Origin: Polaromonas naphthalenivorans CJ2
GTDB lineage: Bacteria; Pseudomonadota; Gammaproteobacteria; Burkholderiales; Burkholderiaceae_C
Reading direction: 5' to 3'
NCBI RefSeq assembly: GCF_000015505.1
Contig: NC_008762.1
Span: 1 to 21,611, forward strand
Length of the DNA stretch: 21,611 nucleotides
The translations under genes and the position numbers were made by a program. Under the pieces are notes generated by a model. The model ran no database searches. It worked only from the letters and a program-made list of their open reading frames with translations, and was not told where the DNA came from. Within the stretch, counting starts at the first letter, position 1. Each line of letters begins with the position of its first letter. Shown piece by piece: positions 1 to 7,157 of the stretch.

Positions 1-1119
1 ACCAAGCCCTCAGCCCACCCCAAAGCCCGCAGCCCACGAAGTTCTAACCCGCCAAAAGCCGACCGGATTGAGGCGATTGATCTGTTTTGTGGTGCGGGCG
101 GCCTGAGTTGTGGCTTAAAAAAGGTAGGCGTGCGTGTGGTGGCCGGGATTGATGTGGATGCGGCCTGCCAATACCCCTACGAGGCCAACCATCGTGGCGC
201 AAAGTTCTTGCTACAAGATGTGACCACTCTGACAGGGGCCGACTTGGAAGCACTTTGGAGCCCTACGTCAGTGCGGTTGCTGGCGGGCTGCGCTCCGTGC
301 CAGCCTTTTTCAAGCTACGCCAACACAAAGGCGTCTTCTGAAAATGACAAGTGGGGCCTGCTTTACCAATTCGGGCGTTTGGTGACTGAAACCAAGCCGG
401 ATCTAGTGACCATGGAGAACGTGCCGGGCCTAGCTGCGCAAGCGCCATTCAAAGCATTTTTGCACACACTCAAAACCTTGGGCTATAGCATTGAATATGC
501 GGTACTAAACGCGGCTGACTACGGTGCTCCACAACAGCGCAAGCGCTTGGTGCTGCTGGCATCTCTGCTAGGCCCAGTGCAAATGCCTGCAGCTACGCAC
601 CCGGGGTCGGCCAACTGGGTGACGGTGCGCAAAGCGGTTGGTGCCTTGCCGGCCATTGGCGACGGCGAAGCATCCGCTCACGACCCTTTGCACAGGGCGG
701 CGGCTCTTTCAGCTTTGAACCAGCAGCGCGTGCGTGCTTCAAGGCCTGGCGGCACTTGGCGCGATTGGCCACCTGACTTGGTGGCCGAGTGCCACCGAAA
801 GGCCAGCGGACGGCATTCGGCCGGCGTTTATGGGCGTATGGAATGGGACAAACCTGCACCCACCATGACCACGCTGTGTATCGGATATGGCAATGGGCGT
901 TTTGGACACCCGCAACAGCACAGAGGCATTTCTCTGCGCGAGGCGGCAATCTTTCAGTCATTCCCAACCAGCTACAAATTCGTGAAACCGGGTATGCGTG
1001 TGTTGGCCAAGCCGCTAGCGCGACTTATCGGAAACGCCGTACCGCCTAAGCTAGGGGAGGCGGTGGGGCGGGCGTTACAGGCGGCGGTACGTTCGCGCGG
1101 AGGTACAACCCGCGTTTGA
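1..1119 (+). CDS. DNA cytosine-5 methyltransferase (Dcm-like)
   Basis: Transfers a methyl group from S-adenosylmethionine to C5 of cytosine in a specific DNA site. The frame is open from base 1. Motif I (DLFCGAGG) is encoded at 79-102, the catalytic Pro-Cys of motif IV (GCAPCQPFS) has its Cys codon at 298-300, then follow ENVPGL (motif VI), QQRKRLVLL (motif VIII) and GNAVPPKLG (motif X). All core motifs are present, so the enzyme is probably active. The target site cannot be read from sequence. An internal ATG at 130 would remove motif I, so it is not the start. If the window is circular, the start is the ATG at 21609-21611, giving 373 aa, a normal family length. The gene faces the HEPN/DUF262/repressor operon, and its last 74 bp overlap the HEPN gene on the other strand. 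It is probably the modification partner of that operon. Confidence 0.95.
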   Translation, partial: TKPSAHPKARSPRSSNPPKADRIEAIDLFCGAGGLSCGLKKVGVRVVAGIDVDAACQYPYEANHRGAKFLLQDVTTLTGADLEALWSPTSVRLLAGCAPCQPFSSYANTKASSENDKWGLLYQFGRLVTETKPDLVTMENVPGLAAQAPFKAFLHTLKTLGYSIEYAVLNAADYGAPQQRKRLVLLASLLGPVQMPAATHPGSANWVTVRKAVGALPAIGDGEASAHDPLHRAAALSALNQQRVRASRPGGTWRDWPPDLVAECHRKASGRHSAGVYGRMEWDKPAPTMTTLCIGYGNGRFGHPQQHRGISLREAAIFQSFPTSYKFVKPGMRVLAKPLARLIGNAVPPKLGEAVGRALQAAVRSRGGTTRV

Positions 1120-1798
1120 GGTAATTGTCGACGTGATCGACCACACTGACGAGGCAGTTCAGCAGACCGTTAGTATCTCTGTCCACGTCGGCGTACGCCA
1201 GTAATTGCCCGCAATCGCGGAAGCTGACTTCGCCATGGGCTAGCATATTACGGTGGGTCTTGGTGGTCAGTAAGCTGGCATGGCTGAGGTGCGCATCTTG
1301 GCCCTTTTCTAAGCTGGCGAAACCGTAATTCCGGCCGATTTCTCGGATACGCTTGCTGTCCACATTGCCTGAAAGTAGGTAGTTGCTGTAAGCCTTGGCT
1401 CGGGTCTCGTAGTCGTTAAGCCAGTGATCAATGATGGCAGTGCCGCTGGGCACGAGTGCGGTCGTCTCGGGGATGTCGATCTTGACATTTTGAAACCGCC
1501 GAAGGATGTGCAGGTACATTTGCGGATGCAGTTCATCCAGTACGGCTCCACTCTGCTTAACTGTTCTGTGGATGTCGCCGATGAGCTGGGTCATGGTCGC
1601 TTCGACCACGTTGTAGAGCAGCAAATAGGTGTTGGCCTTCAGCGTGTGTGTGAGTTCAATATCTAGCTCTAAAGGAGCAGCCAGCGACCGGGCGTTAAGT
1701 TCCGCCCCGCGTTCAAGTGCTGCTTGCAAAAATGCCAAGTAGGCCCGCACCTCGGTGGCGCGGGCGTTCAATAGCGAGCGACTGAGCGCGGCGGGCAT
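1046..1798 (-). CDS. HEPN-domain nuclease, MAE_28990/MAE_18760-like
   Basis: 250 aa, mostly helical, ending in a proline-rich tail. Residues 183-188 are RNMLAH, followed by GE. This fits the R-x4-H active site of HEPN ribonucleases, close to the consensus of the MAE_28990/MAE_18760 family. HEPN proteins are metal-independent RNases common in toxin-antitoxin and abortive-infection systems. The activity here is inferred. The start codon overlaps the stop of the upstream DUF262 gene (TGATG), implying translational coupling and a shared complex or dosage. The proline-rich C-terminus is encoded on the strand opposite the last codons of the methyltransferase. Family assignment rests on the motif, size and partner gene; no search was possible. 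Confidence 0.8.
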   Translation of the reverse strand: MPAALSRSLLNARATEVRAYLAFLQAALERGAELNARSLAAPLELDIELTHTLKANTYLLLYNVVEATMTQLIGDIHRTVKQSGAVLDELHPQMYLHILRRFQNVKIDIPETTALVPSGTAIIDHWLNDYETRAKAYSNYLLSGNVDSKRIREIGRNYGFASLEKGQDAHLSHASLLTTKTHRNMLAHGEVSFRDCGQLLAYADVDRDTNGLLNCLVSVVDHVDNYLKRGLYLRANVPPPVTPAPPPPLA

Positions 1799-2982
1799 CA
1801 GACCAGCAAGCTGAGTTGTTCGGCCTCAGGCGGTGCGTCTAAATTGGCGCTGGCCTCGACCTTGGCAGTATCCCCGTCGTATTGGACAGGGCGACCGATC
1901 AGGTTGTCGCGCACAAAATGAATTCGGTTGACCACCTTGGGTCGCGAGTTGCTGGCATCAGAGCGAGTGTGGTGTATGAACTCTTCGCTTTCAAGCCAGG
2001 CATTGACATTGATTGGCACCAGCGCAGGCTGTTCACGCAGGGCCAGCGTGGTACCCACCGACAAGCACTCAAAGCGAATACGGGCCACAGTGTTGGTGGT
2101 GGGCGACTTTCTGAAGCCGTTGGGCATTTGGCCTTGTACGAAAGCCAGCATGGTTTCAAATTCTTGGACGCTAGCTTCTTCAGCTTGCCGGTCATCGGCT
2201 TGGTTGCGGGCCTTCAGGTAGTCGGTCAGGAAGCTATCAACACGCTTGGTGAAGCCGGCATAGTTGTCGCAGTATGCGAAGTAGCGCAGCACCAGTTCAA
2301 CATGTTCTGCCCGATCAGCCAAGGCCTTACTTACAGGGCATAGTATTTTGAACAGCGGCATCTTGGCGCAGGCCTCTATCACCCTCAGGAAGGACCCATC
2401 CAAAGTTCCGCGGCGCGTCTCCATGCTCTCCAGCTTGGTGCCACCGCTGTTAAGTCGATCAAACATTTCACGCCGTGCCTCGTTGTCGGCGCGGCGCGTC
2501 AGCTCAATGACGCGCACTGTCTTGCGCTTAAAGCGCAGTTGCCCGGGTGGCGAGAAGTCTTGCAGTTTCAGGCCAATGGCCAGGTCCACCTTCTGCAACT
2601 GCTCAAGCGTGAGTTTGTTTTGTAGAAAGTTGACCAGTGTGCGCATGCGCTGCGAACCATCAATGATTTCAAGGTGGCCAGCGCGGGGCCCATCGGGCAC
2701 GTCGGCCACGAACATATAAGGCACTGGGAGATTCATCAGCAGCGATTCGATGAAGCGCGACTGCTGCCGGGCTGTCCATATAAATTCACGCTGGTAATCT
2801 GGGATGAAGACCTCAGCCTCATCGGTTTCAAGGCCCTTGGTGAACTTGTCCACCAGCACTTCGATAGGGTATTCGCGGATCTCGAAGTCCGTTACCTTGC
2901 GGATAGCATCAATCTGCTCGTCAAGCCGATCGGCGAGAACTTTTGGGTCGTCGATTGGCAACGGTAACGTTTCTTTGGTCAT
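1798..2982 (-). CDS. DUF262-domain protein (ParB/sulfiredoxin-like NTPase fold)
   Basis: 394 aa. The N-terminal half carries the diagnostic DUF262 motifs: IPDYQREFIWT at residues 60-70, DGSQR at 108-112 and FDRLNSGGTKL at 174-184. This is the fold of GmrS and SspE, which bind or hydrolyse nucleotides to control DNA cleavage. In those systems a DUF1524 HNH nuclease domain follows; no HNH-like His/Asn pattern is visible in residues 200-394, which look helical. The nuclease role may instead be taken by the coupled HEPN protein just downstream. It lies 27 bp below the repressor gene on the same strand, so repressor-DUF262-HEPN is probably one transcript. A role in sensing modified or foreign DNA is inference. 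Confidence 0.88.
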   Translation of the reverse strand: MTKETLPLPIDDPKVLADRLDEQIDAIRKVTDFEIREYPIEVLVDKFTKGLETDEAEVFIPDYQREFIWTARQQSRFIESLLMNLPVPYMFVADVPDGPRAGHLEIIDGSQRMRTLVNFLQNKLTLEQLQKVDLAIGLKLQDFSPPGQLRFKRKTVRVIELTRRADNEARREMFDRLNSGGTKLESMETRRGTLDGSFLRVIEACAKMPLFKILCPVSKALADRAEHVELVLRYFAYCDNYAGFTKRVDSFLTDYLKARNQADDRQAEEASVQEFETMLAFVQGQMPNGFRKSPTTNTVARIRFECLSVGTTLALREQPALVPINVNAWLESEEFIHHTRSDASNSRPKVVNRIHFVRDNLIGRPVQYDGDTAKVEASANLDAPPEAEQLSLLV

Positions 2983-3009
2983 AGTGGGCGCCTGTGGAGG
3001 GTGAGAGCG

Positions 3010-3705
3010 TCAGTGTTCCCGCAGCGTCAGCCAGGCCAGAACGCGACCGCAGATGGTCAGTTCGTTCTGAGCGACCAACTGCGGGTCGTGCTTGTCATTG
3101 TCTGAGCGCACATGAATCTTGCGAGTGGCGAAATCGGCAGACAGGCGTTTTGTCATCACGGCTTCGTTAAATAGGACGACATATATACCATCGGTCTCGA
3201 AACGCCGGCAGTCGGCATCAATGAAGGCCAGATCTCCCTCATTGATAGTTGGGCTCATGCCATCGCCGGCTACCGTGACGGCTCGGACAGAGTCAAGCTG
3301 CACTCCCAAGTGTTTGCGTGCCCAGGCTTCCGCCACGTCAATGTGGCCAAGTACCATAGAGAAGCTCTCCGACTCACTGCCCAAGATGGCGGAGGGTCTG
3401 GCGTTAAACCGCGAGATGCGTACGTGTCCGTCTTCGATCTTTGGCACAGGCTGTTTTGATGGGTCAAAATCGCGTGGTAACTTATAGCCATCCTTGACCA
3501 GAAGCTGCCAAGGTCGGAGTTTGAAGAAGCAAGCAATCTGGACAAGATTGGCTAGCTGTGGATTCCCAGACGCGTACTTGATCCTACCAAGCGTGCCATC
3601 AGCAACATCCATGCGCCGAGATAGCTCCATACGCGAAACGTCTGGATACCGCTGCAGCAAGGCGGTCAGATTTTCGGCGAGCGTTTGCTTGATGTCTTTT
3701 AGCAT
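3010..3705 (-). CDS. HTH (XRE/CI-like) repressor with S24 peptidase-like domain
   Basis: 231 aa. Residues about 8-68 form a CI-type helix-turn-helix. Residues about 115-228 form a LexA/CI S24 domain, with the Ser of GDGMSPT at 151 and the Lys of AVMTKRL at 186 as the catalytic dyad. No obvious Ala-Gly cleavage site is seen in the linker (residues 80-120), so SOS-type self-cleavage is uncertain; the domain may serve mainly for dimerisation. It is first in the operon with DUF262 and HEPN and probably represses it. A palindrome lies directly upstream. The ribosome-binding site is weak, which is common for repressors translated from near their transcription start. Confidence 0.88.
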   Translation of the reverse strand: MLKDIKQTLAENLTALLQRYPDVSRMELSRRMDVADGTLGRIKYASGNPQLANLVQIACFFKLRPWQLLVKDGYKLPRDFDPSKQPVPKIEDGHVRISRFNARPSAILGSESESFSMVLGHIDVAEAWARKHLGVQLDSVRAVTVAGDGMSPTINEGDLAFIDADCRRFETDGIYVVLFNEAVMTKRLSADFATRKIHVRSDNDKHDPQLVAQNELTICGRVLAWLTLREH

Positions 3706-3716
3706 TTATCTGCTAG

Positions 3717-3740
3717 TTTATGAAATAAATTTATCATAAA
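3717..3740. promoter_or_regulatory. Probable repressor operator/promoter
   Basis: TTTATGA and TCATAAA form a perfect 7-bp inverted repeat around a 10-bp AT-rich centre, 12 bp upstream of the repressor start. TATGAT on the minus strand within it could be a -10 box, so binding would block transcription. The position and symmetry suggest autoregulation of the repressor-DUF262-HEPN operon. A second motif, ATGCTAGC, lies further upstream at 3764-3771 and recurs in the methyltransferase promoter. Confidence 0.5.
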
Positions 3741-3861
3741 TGGCTTTAATATTAGTCCATATGATGCTAGCCCCTCTATCCATGACAGGAAGCCCCTATG
3801 GAAAAACGCTTGGCCAATGCGACGAGCACGGTCTTAACTGGGTTTTGCGTTCCGCTGCTCC

Positions 3862-3975
3862 CTAAACCCCAATACCGACCCCCATGGCGTGGTCTACGCC
3901 TGCTTCACATTGCAACATCACTTCGAGTTCTTGCGGCATCATCTGCAGCCGTGCGATCAAGTTACTGACTTTCAT
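3862..3975 (-). CDS. 37-aa hypothetical protein
   Basis: Starts MKVSNLIARLQ and ends in a glycine/valine-rich tail. It is preceded by a good GGAG ribosome-binding site six bases before the ATG and lies 22 bp after the exonuclease stop codon, so it is probably the last gene of the parA-led operon. The opening resembles small phage/plasmid proteins that begin MKVSDLI-x-LQ-x-LPQD, usually longer, so this may be a shortened version. Function unknown. Confidence 0.5.
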   Translation of the reverse strand: MKVSNLIARLQMMPQELEVMLQCEAGVDHAMGVGIGV

Positions 3976-3997
3976 TGAGCGCTCCTGTTTGTCGTCG

Positions 3998-4507
3998 TCA
4001 TTGAATTCTCCAGATTGGCTCCATGAATTTGTGCCAGGCGCGATAACCAGCCATGAGCGCCCGTGCATCGGAAAGCGCATGGTGTGGGGGCCAGTCTTGG
4101 GTATAGATGTGGTTCTGCGCCCGCTCAAAAACCGGGTGCGTGATGGTGTAGCTGTTCAGATACAGTTGTTTGGCAAAGTCACCGGGCGGCTTGCTGTGAG
4201 GTCGCCCAAGCATGGCGACGGCCAGCAAGTACCAGTCCCACTCATAATCAAAAATAACGGTGGCGGGTTCTGGCAACCGGGCGAACCAATCTCGCACGCG
4301 GTCGGTTAGCGCTGGACGGCTACAGGCCGCACCAGGCACACGGCCCAGCAAGGGCTGCACGGTTTCCCGCACAAAGTCGCTACAGTCGGCCTGGCAATAG
4401 TCGGTTCGCTCGGCATAGAATTCCCGGCCATCCTCACTCACAAGCGCAATGCTGATTAGGTCGGGCCGGACAAATTCGGTGAATTCGGTGTCGAGGAAAA
4501 CTAGCAT
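3998..4507 (-). CDS. 3'-5' exoribonuclease, Rv2179c-like (DEDDh)
   Basis: 169 aa. The DEDDh exonuclease residues are visible: D6 and E8 in DTEFTEF, an Asp in IFDYEWD (about residue 87), and H143 with D147 in HHALSDARA. The short length and compact arrangement fit the Rv2179c-like family, which trims RNA 3' ends with two metal ions. Its start overlaps the stop of the HigA-like gene by 7 bp, indicating translational coupling. Its place in a partition operon is unusual. It could act on plasmid RNA, on host RNA as part of a toxin-like module, or simply be a passenger. Confidence 0.8.
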   Translation of the reverse strand: MLVFLDTEFTEFVRPDLISIALVSEDGREFYAERTDYCQADCSDFVRETVQPLLGRVPGAACSRPALTDRVRDWFARLPEPATVIFDYEWDWYLLAVAMLGRPHSKPPGDFAKQLYLNSYTITHPVFERAQNHIYTQDWPPHHALSDARALMAGYRAWHKFMEPIWRIQ

Positions 4508-4917
4508 GGGGTGACTCCACGAACATCGACCTCCAGCGCTCGCATGAACGCAATCTCCTGGGCTGACACTGTTGTCCCATCCATCCGAGACCCAGCTTCA
4601 GTGTAGAGAAAACGGCATGCCCTGCCGTCCAGCTTGGTTGCGCTTGTCCTCTCCTGCGCCAGCGCAGCCAGCACCGGGTAGTCGGCCAGCGTGTAGAGCG
4701 AATGGTCGATGCCGTCATGGCCCATTGCACTCTCCAAATTTCCCCCTTGCAGCATTGATTTGGCAAGGCCGCTTTCATAAGCCTCCACCAGGAAGCCCAA
4801 CGCTTCAAGGCGGTCGGCCTCCAATGTGCCGCGTTGTGGATCTACGTCCACCAAAGCAGAAACGATCTTGAGCGCGGCCTTGTAGTCGGCCTCATTTTGG
4901 ATAGAGTGCATGTTCAT
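4501..4917 (-). CDS. HigA N-terminus-like protein lacking the HTH
   Basis: 138 aa. Residues about 5-52 (NEADYKAALK ... FLVEAYE) resemble the N-terminal helical region of HigA antitoxins, which normally leads into a DNA-binding XRE domain. Here the XRE domain is absent and an unrelated 85-residue C-terminus follows. A GGAG site lies upstream of the ATG. The start overlaps the stop of the 56-aa gene by 4 bp (ATGA), and the end overlaps the exoribonuclease start by 7 bp. No HigB toxin is adjacent, so it may instead pair with the exoribonuclease, or be a recombined remnant. Function is unproven. Confidence 0.65.
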   Translation of the reverse strand: MNMHSIQNEADYKAALKIVSALVDVDPQRGTLEADRLEALGFLVEAYESGLAKSMLQGGNLESAMGHDGIDHSLYTLADYPVLAALAQERTSATKLDGRACRFLYTEAGSRMDGTTVSAQEIAFMRALEVDVRGVTPC

Positions 4918-5084
4918 GTCTGCTCCAACTTAACCCCTGTCAACCGTCGAACGAGGCGCAGCCCACCGGCATCAAGTCGATATATCCCTATGGTCCCGAT
5001 CTTCGCAGTCACCGGGAAATACAGGGTGAGGTGAGAAAGTTTTCGTTCCTTGCGCGGCGTCGGCGGCTGTTCTAAATTTGCCAT
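4914..5084 (-). CDS. 56-aa hypothetical protein in partition operon
   Basis: Reads MANLEQPPTPRKERK and ends LTGVKLEQT. A strong GGAGG site lies seven bases before the ATG. The stop overlaps the next gene's ATG (ATGA), and the start is 28 bp below the RHH gene. The basic N-terminus followed by a predicted beta-rich part could suit nucleic-acid binding. No family is recognised. The tight coupling and strong ribosome-binding site are the reasons for calling it. Confidence 0.65.
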   Translation of the reverse strand: MANLEQPPTPRKERKLSHLTLYFPVTAKIGTIGIYRLDAGGLRLVRRLTGVKLEQT

Positions 5085-5112
5085 GATTTCGCCTCCATGA
5101 GGAAAAGCGTAT

Positions 5113-5346
5113 TTACTGATTTCCGTATTTCTTTAAAAGTAACTCGCGCACTTCGTCCGCAATCTTGGTGCCGCGCATGGCGCATTGGGATTTGATCGTT
5201 CGGTGCAAGCTCTCGGGGATGTCGATGGTCAAACGCTTCATCGCTTCGGCCTCGCCAGCGGCGCGATTCTCCACCCACGAATCAACCGGGGCCGGTTCTG
5301 GTTTGTTGGTCGGCTTGGTCCCGAAAGCGATTTTCTTGGTGCTCAT
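5113..5346 (-). CDS. Ribbon-helix-helix partner of ParA (ParB-like)
   Basis: 77 aa. The N-terminal 35 residues are flexible and basic. Residues about 37-75 (KRLTIDIPESLHRTIK ... VRELLLKKYG) look like a ribbon-helix-helix fold, with the strand residues that contact DNA. Small RHH proteins of this kind follow ParA in type Ib partition systems. They bind the centromere, repress the operon, and use the disordered N-terminus to stimulate ParA ATPase. The start overlaps the ParA stop (ATGA). Confidence 0.8.
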   Translation of the reverse strand: MSTKKIAFGTKPTNKPEPAPVDSWVENRAAGEAEAMKRLTIDIPESLHRTIKSQCAMRGTKIADEVRELLLKKYGNQ

Positions 5347-5972
5347 TTGGCGTACTCCATCAGCTCGGCTGCAACAGCCTCGATCTCGGCAACGGCAGGA
5401 CCGGCAGGATCAATTTCAAAAATAGCTTGACCCTGGGCCGCAGCTTCGGCAAAAACAACCCGCTGAGCCACGCTGGCATCCAGGACGCGGATCGGGTAAG
5501 CAGCAAGGGCATCGCGCACGTCGCGCCCTATTGCCGTATTTGTAATTTTGCGATTTACCACAAACACGGATTTGATATTTTCTTTATATATGTGAGCCTC
5601 CGCGATCAGCTTCACAACTTCTTCGGCCGCCCAGATGTCATAAGGGCTCGGCTGGACCGGGATGACAACGACATCAGAGGCCATGATGGCGGACCGGGCC
5701 AGGTCGGTGACTCGTGGCGGGCCATCGATGATGATGTGGTCATAGCCTTGGCCAAGTTGGCTGATTTCCTTGTGGATGGTGGCGCGGGGGAATCCGACAA
5801 CAGAAAAGAGGGGCGGTCCTTGACGGGCTGCGGCCCAATCGAGGGCGCTTCCCTGGGGGTCGGCGTCGATCAACAGGACACGCGCACCAGCGCGTGCAAA
5901 GCAGGCCGCAAGGTTGACGCTGAGGGTCGTTTTGCCGACGCCCCCTTTTTGATTCAATACACCAAAAATCAT
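5343..5972 (-). CDS. parA: ParA partition ATPase (type Ib)
   Basis: 209 aa from the chosen ATG, starting MIFGVLNQKGGVGKTT, with the deviant Walker A motif at residues 8-16, LLIDADPQGS (Walker A') and the IIIDGPP Walker B region. An upstream in-frame extension exists, but this ATG has an AAAGGTG site and gives the family's usual start. ParA binds DNA non-specifically in its ATP form and moves plasmid copies bound by its RHH partner. No N-terminal HTH is present, so regulation is expected to come from the RHH protein at the upstream repeats. First gene of a six-gene operon. Confidence 0.93.
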   Translation of the reverse strand: MIFGVLNQKGGVGKTTLSVNLAACFARAGARVLLIDADPQGSALDWAAARQGPPLFSVVGFPRATIHKEISQLGQGYDHIIIDGPPRVTDLARSAIMASDVVVIPVQPSPYDIWAAEEVVKLIAEAHIYKENIKSVFVVNRKITNTAIGRDVRDALAAYPIRVLDASVAQRVVFAEAAAQGQAIFEIDPAGPAVAEIEAVAAELMEYAK

Positions 5973-5980
5973 GATTTCAC

Positions 5981-6013
5981 CTTTTACTGTTTTGTATTTT
6001 TGTACTTTTACAG
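5981..6013. promoter_or_regulatory. Repeats upstream of parA: operator/centromere candidate
   Basis: CTTTTACTG at 5981-5989 and CTTTTACAG at 6005-6013 are direct repeats with 24-bp periodicity. TTTGTA occurs twice between them. The AT-rich repeat block directly upstream of parA is where RHH partners bind as operator and partition site in type Ib systems. The binding assignment is inferred. Confidence 0.45.
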
Positions 6014-6170
6014 AAAACCTTAAATAAAGCAATCAACCTCGTCCCTTGTCTTTGCCTTTCCCTGGCTCGGGTACATGCGGCAGGCAAAGCGCTCCATTGC
6101 GGCCTATGACCACCCTGTCGCCCGGCATGGGATAGGTGGCTACGGCTTGACCATGGTCGAGGACAGCACC

Positions 6171-7070
6171 TTAGACCTGCGCCTTAGCGGCCTTTGGTTT
6201 TGCACCACGCAACTCAGCGGCTTCCTCGCTCGATTTCTTGGCGGCTGCTTGAGCGGTGGCCACGGCCTTTTTGGCCTCCTCCAGTTCACGCGCCGCGCTC
6301 TCTAATCGGGCTTGACCGGCTTGGACAATGGCGTTTGCATTCAGCAGCTCACGCGCTACGGCGTCGGTTCGTGCTTCGGCCTTGGTCGTCCTGGCGTCGG
6401 CTTCTGTGGCCCGCCGGTCGGCGGCTTCCAGCTTTGCAGTCAACACGGCGGCTTGCTGCTCGGCTTGTTGGCGGGCTTGCTGATCTGTCTCCAGTGCGAT
6501 GCGTAGGCGCTCGATTTCGGCTTGCAGTCCTGGTACAGCTTCCAAGCGTACTTCGGCGCGGGCCAGTGCGGCGGCGGTGGTTTCTTGACGCTGGCGCTCG
6601 GTCATCAACTCTTGGCGCAAGGCGGTTGCGCTGGCTGTGGCCTGTTCGGCGGCGCGGTGCGCGTCAGCCTGAGCGGCTTTCAACTGCTCGTCAATGGAGG
6701 CGGCTTTGGTTTGAGCTGCATCGCGCTCGGTCGTCAGCACGGTGATTTGCTGCTCGGCGGCGGCTTGGGCTTCTGAGATTGCTTGCAAATCATCGGCGGC
6801 GGCGGCGGCGCGTTCTTCGGCTGTGGCTGCGGCTTGTTCGGCCACGCGCTGCATCTGCACCTTGATCGCATCGGTGATGCGGTGGTCCAGCTCGGTATCG
6901 GCAATACGCACGACAGGACGGCCCGCCTTCCACTCTGCAAGCAGTTTCAGGACGGCATTAGGGCTACCGCCCCCGATTGCGGCTGTGACGGCTCTCACGC
7001 TGGCCCGCTGGCCTGCGGCTTGAAGTGCCTCGGCGGCGGTTGCGACCGATTCAAAAGTAACGATTGCCAT
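6171..7070 (-). CDS. kfrA: KfrA-like DNA-binding coiled-coil protein
   Basis: 299 aa. The N-terminal about 70 residues form the KfrA-type DNA-binding domain (ATAAEALQAAGQRASVRAV...GGGSPNAVLKLLAEW). After it a very long Ala/Glu/Gln/Arg-rich coiled coil runs almost to the end, closing with a basic tail. KfrA proteins of broad-host-range plasmids repress their own promoter, form filament-like assemblies and aid stable inheritance. Repeats directly upstream are probable operators. The frame stays open for 45 more codons after the TAA stop. Confidence 0.9.
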   Translation of the reverse strand: MAIVTFESVATAAEALQAAGQRASVRAVTAAIGGGSPNAVLKLLAEWKAGRPVVRIADTELDHRITDAIKVQMQRVAEQAAATAEERAAAAADDLQAISEAQAAAEQQITVLTTERDAAQTKAASIDEQLKAAQADAHRAAEQATASATALRQELMTERQRQETTAAALARAEVRLEAVPGLQAEIERLRIALETDQQARQQAEQQAAVLTAKLEAADRRATEADARTTKAEARTDAVARELLNANAIVQAGQARLESAARELEEAKKAVATAQAAAKKSSEEAAELRGAKPKAAKAQV

Positions 7071-7074
7071 GATG

Positions 7075-7142
7075 TTATCCTTTTGTTATGTATTATTTAT
7101 AATAATAACGTAATCATAACAGATAACATTATCTTTTGTTAT
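7075..7142. promoter_or_regulatory. kfrA promoter/operator repeats
   Basis: TTATCCTTTTGTTAT (7075-7089) and TTATCTTTTGTTAT (7129-7142) are near-identical direct repeats. GTTAT/ATAAC half-sites lie between them, including ATAACAGATAAC. The block is AT-rich, abuts the kfrA start and fits KfrA autoregulation. Confidence 0.55.
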
Positions 7143-7157
7143 TTTTAGAAATTAAAT

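Noticed and set aside
3798..3968. Plus-strand 56-codon frame starting MEKRLANATSTV, with AGGA upstream, diverging from the repressor (a Cro-like position).
   Set aside because: It runs antisense through the better supported 37-aa gene, has no DNA-binding pattern, and its composition looks like a shadow frame.
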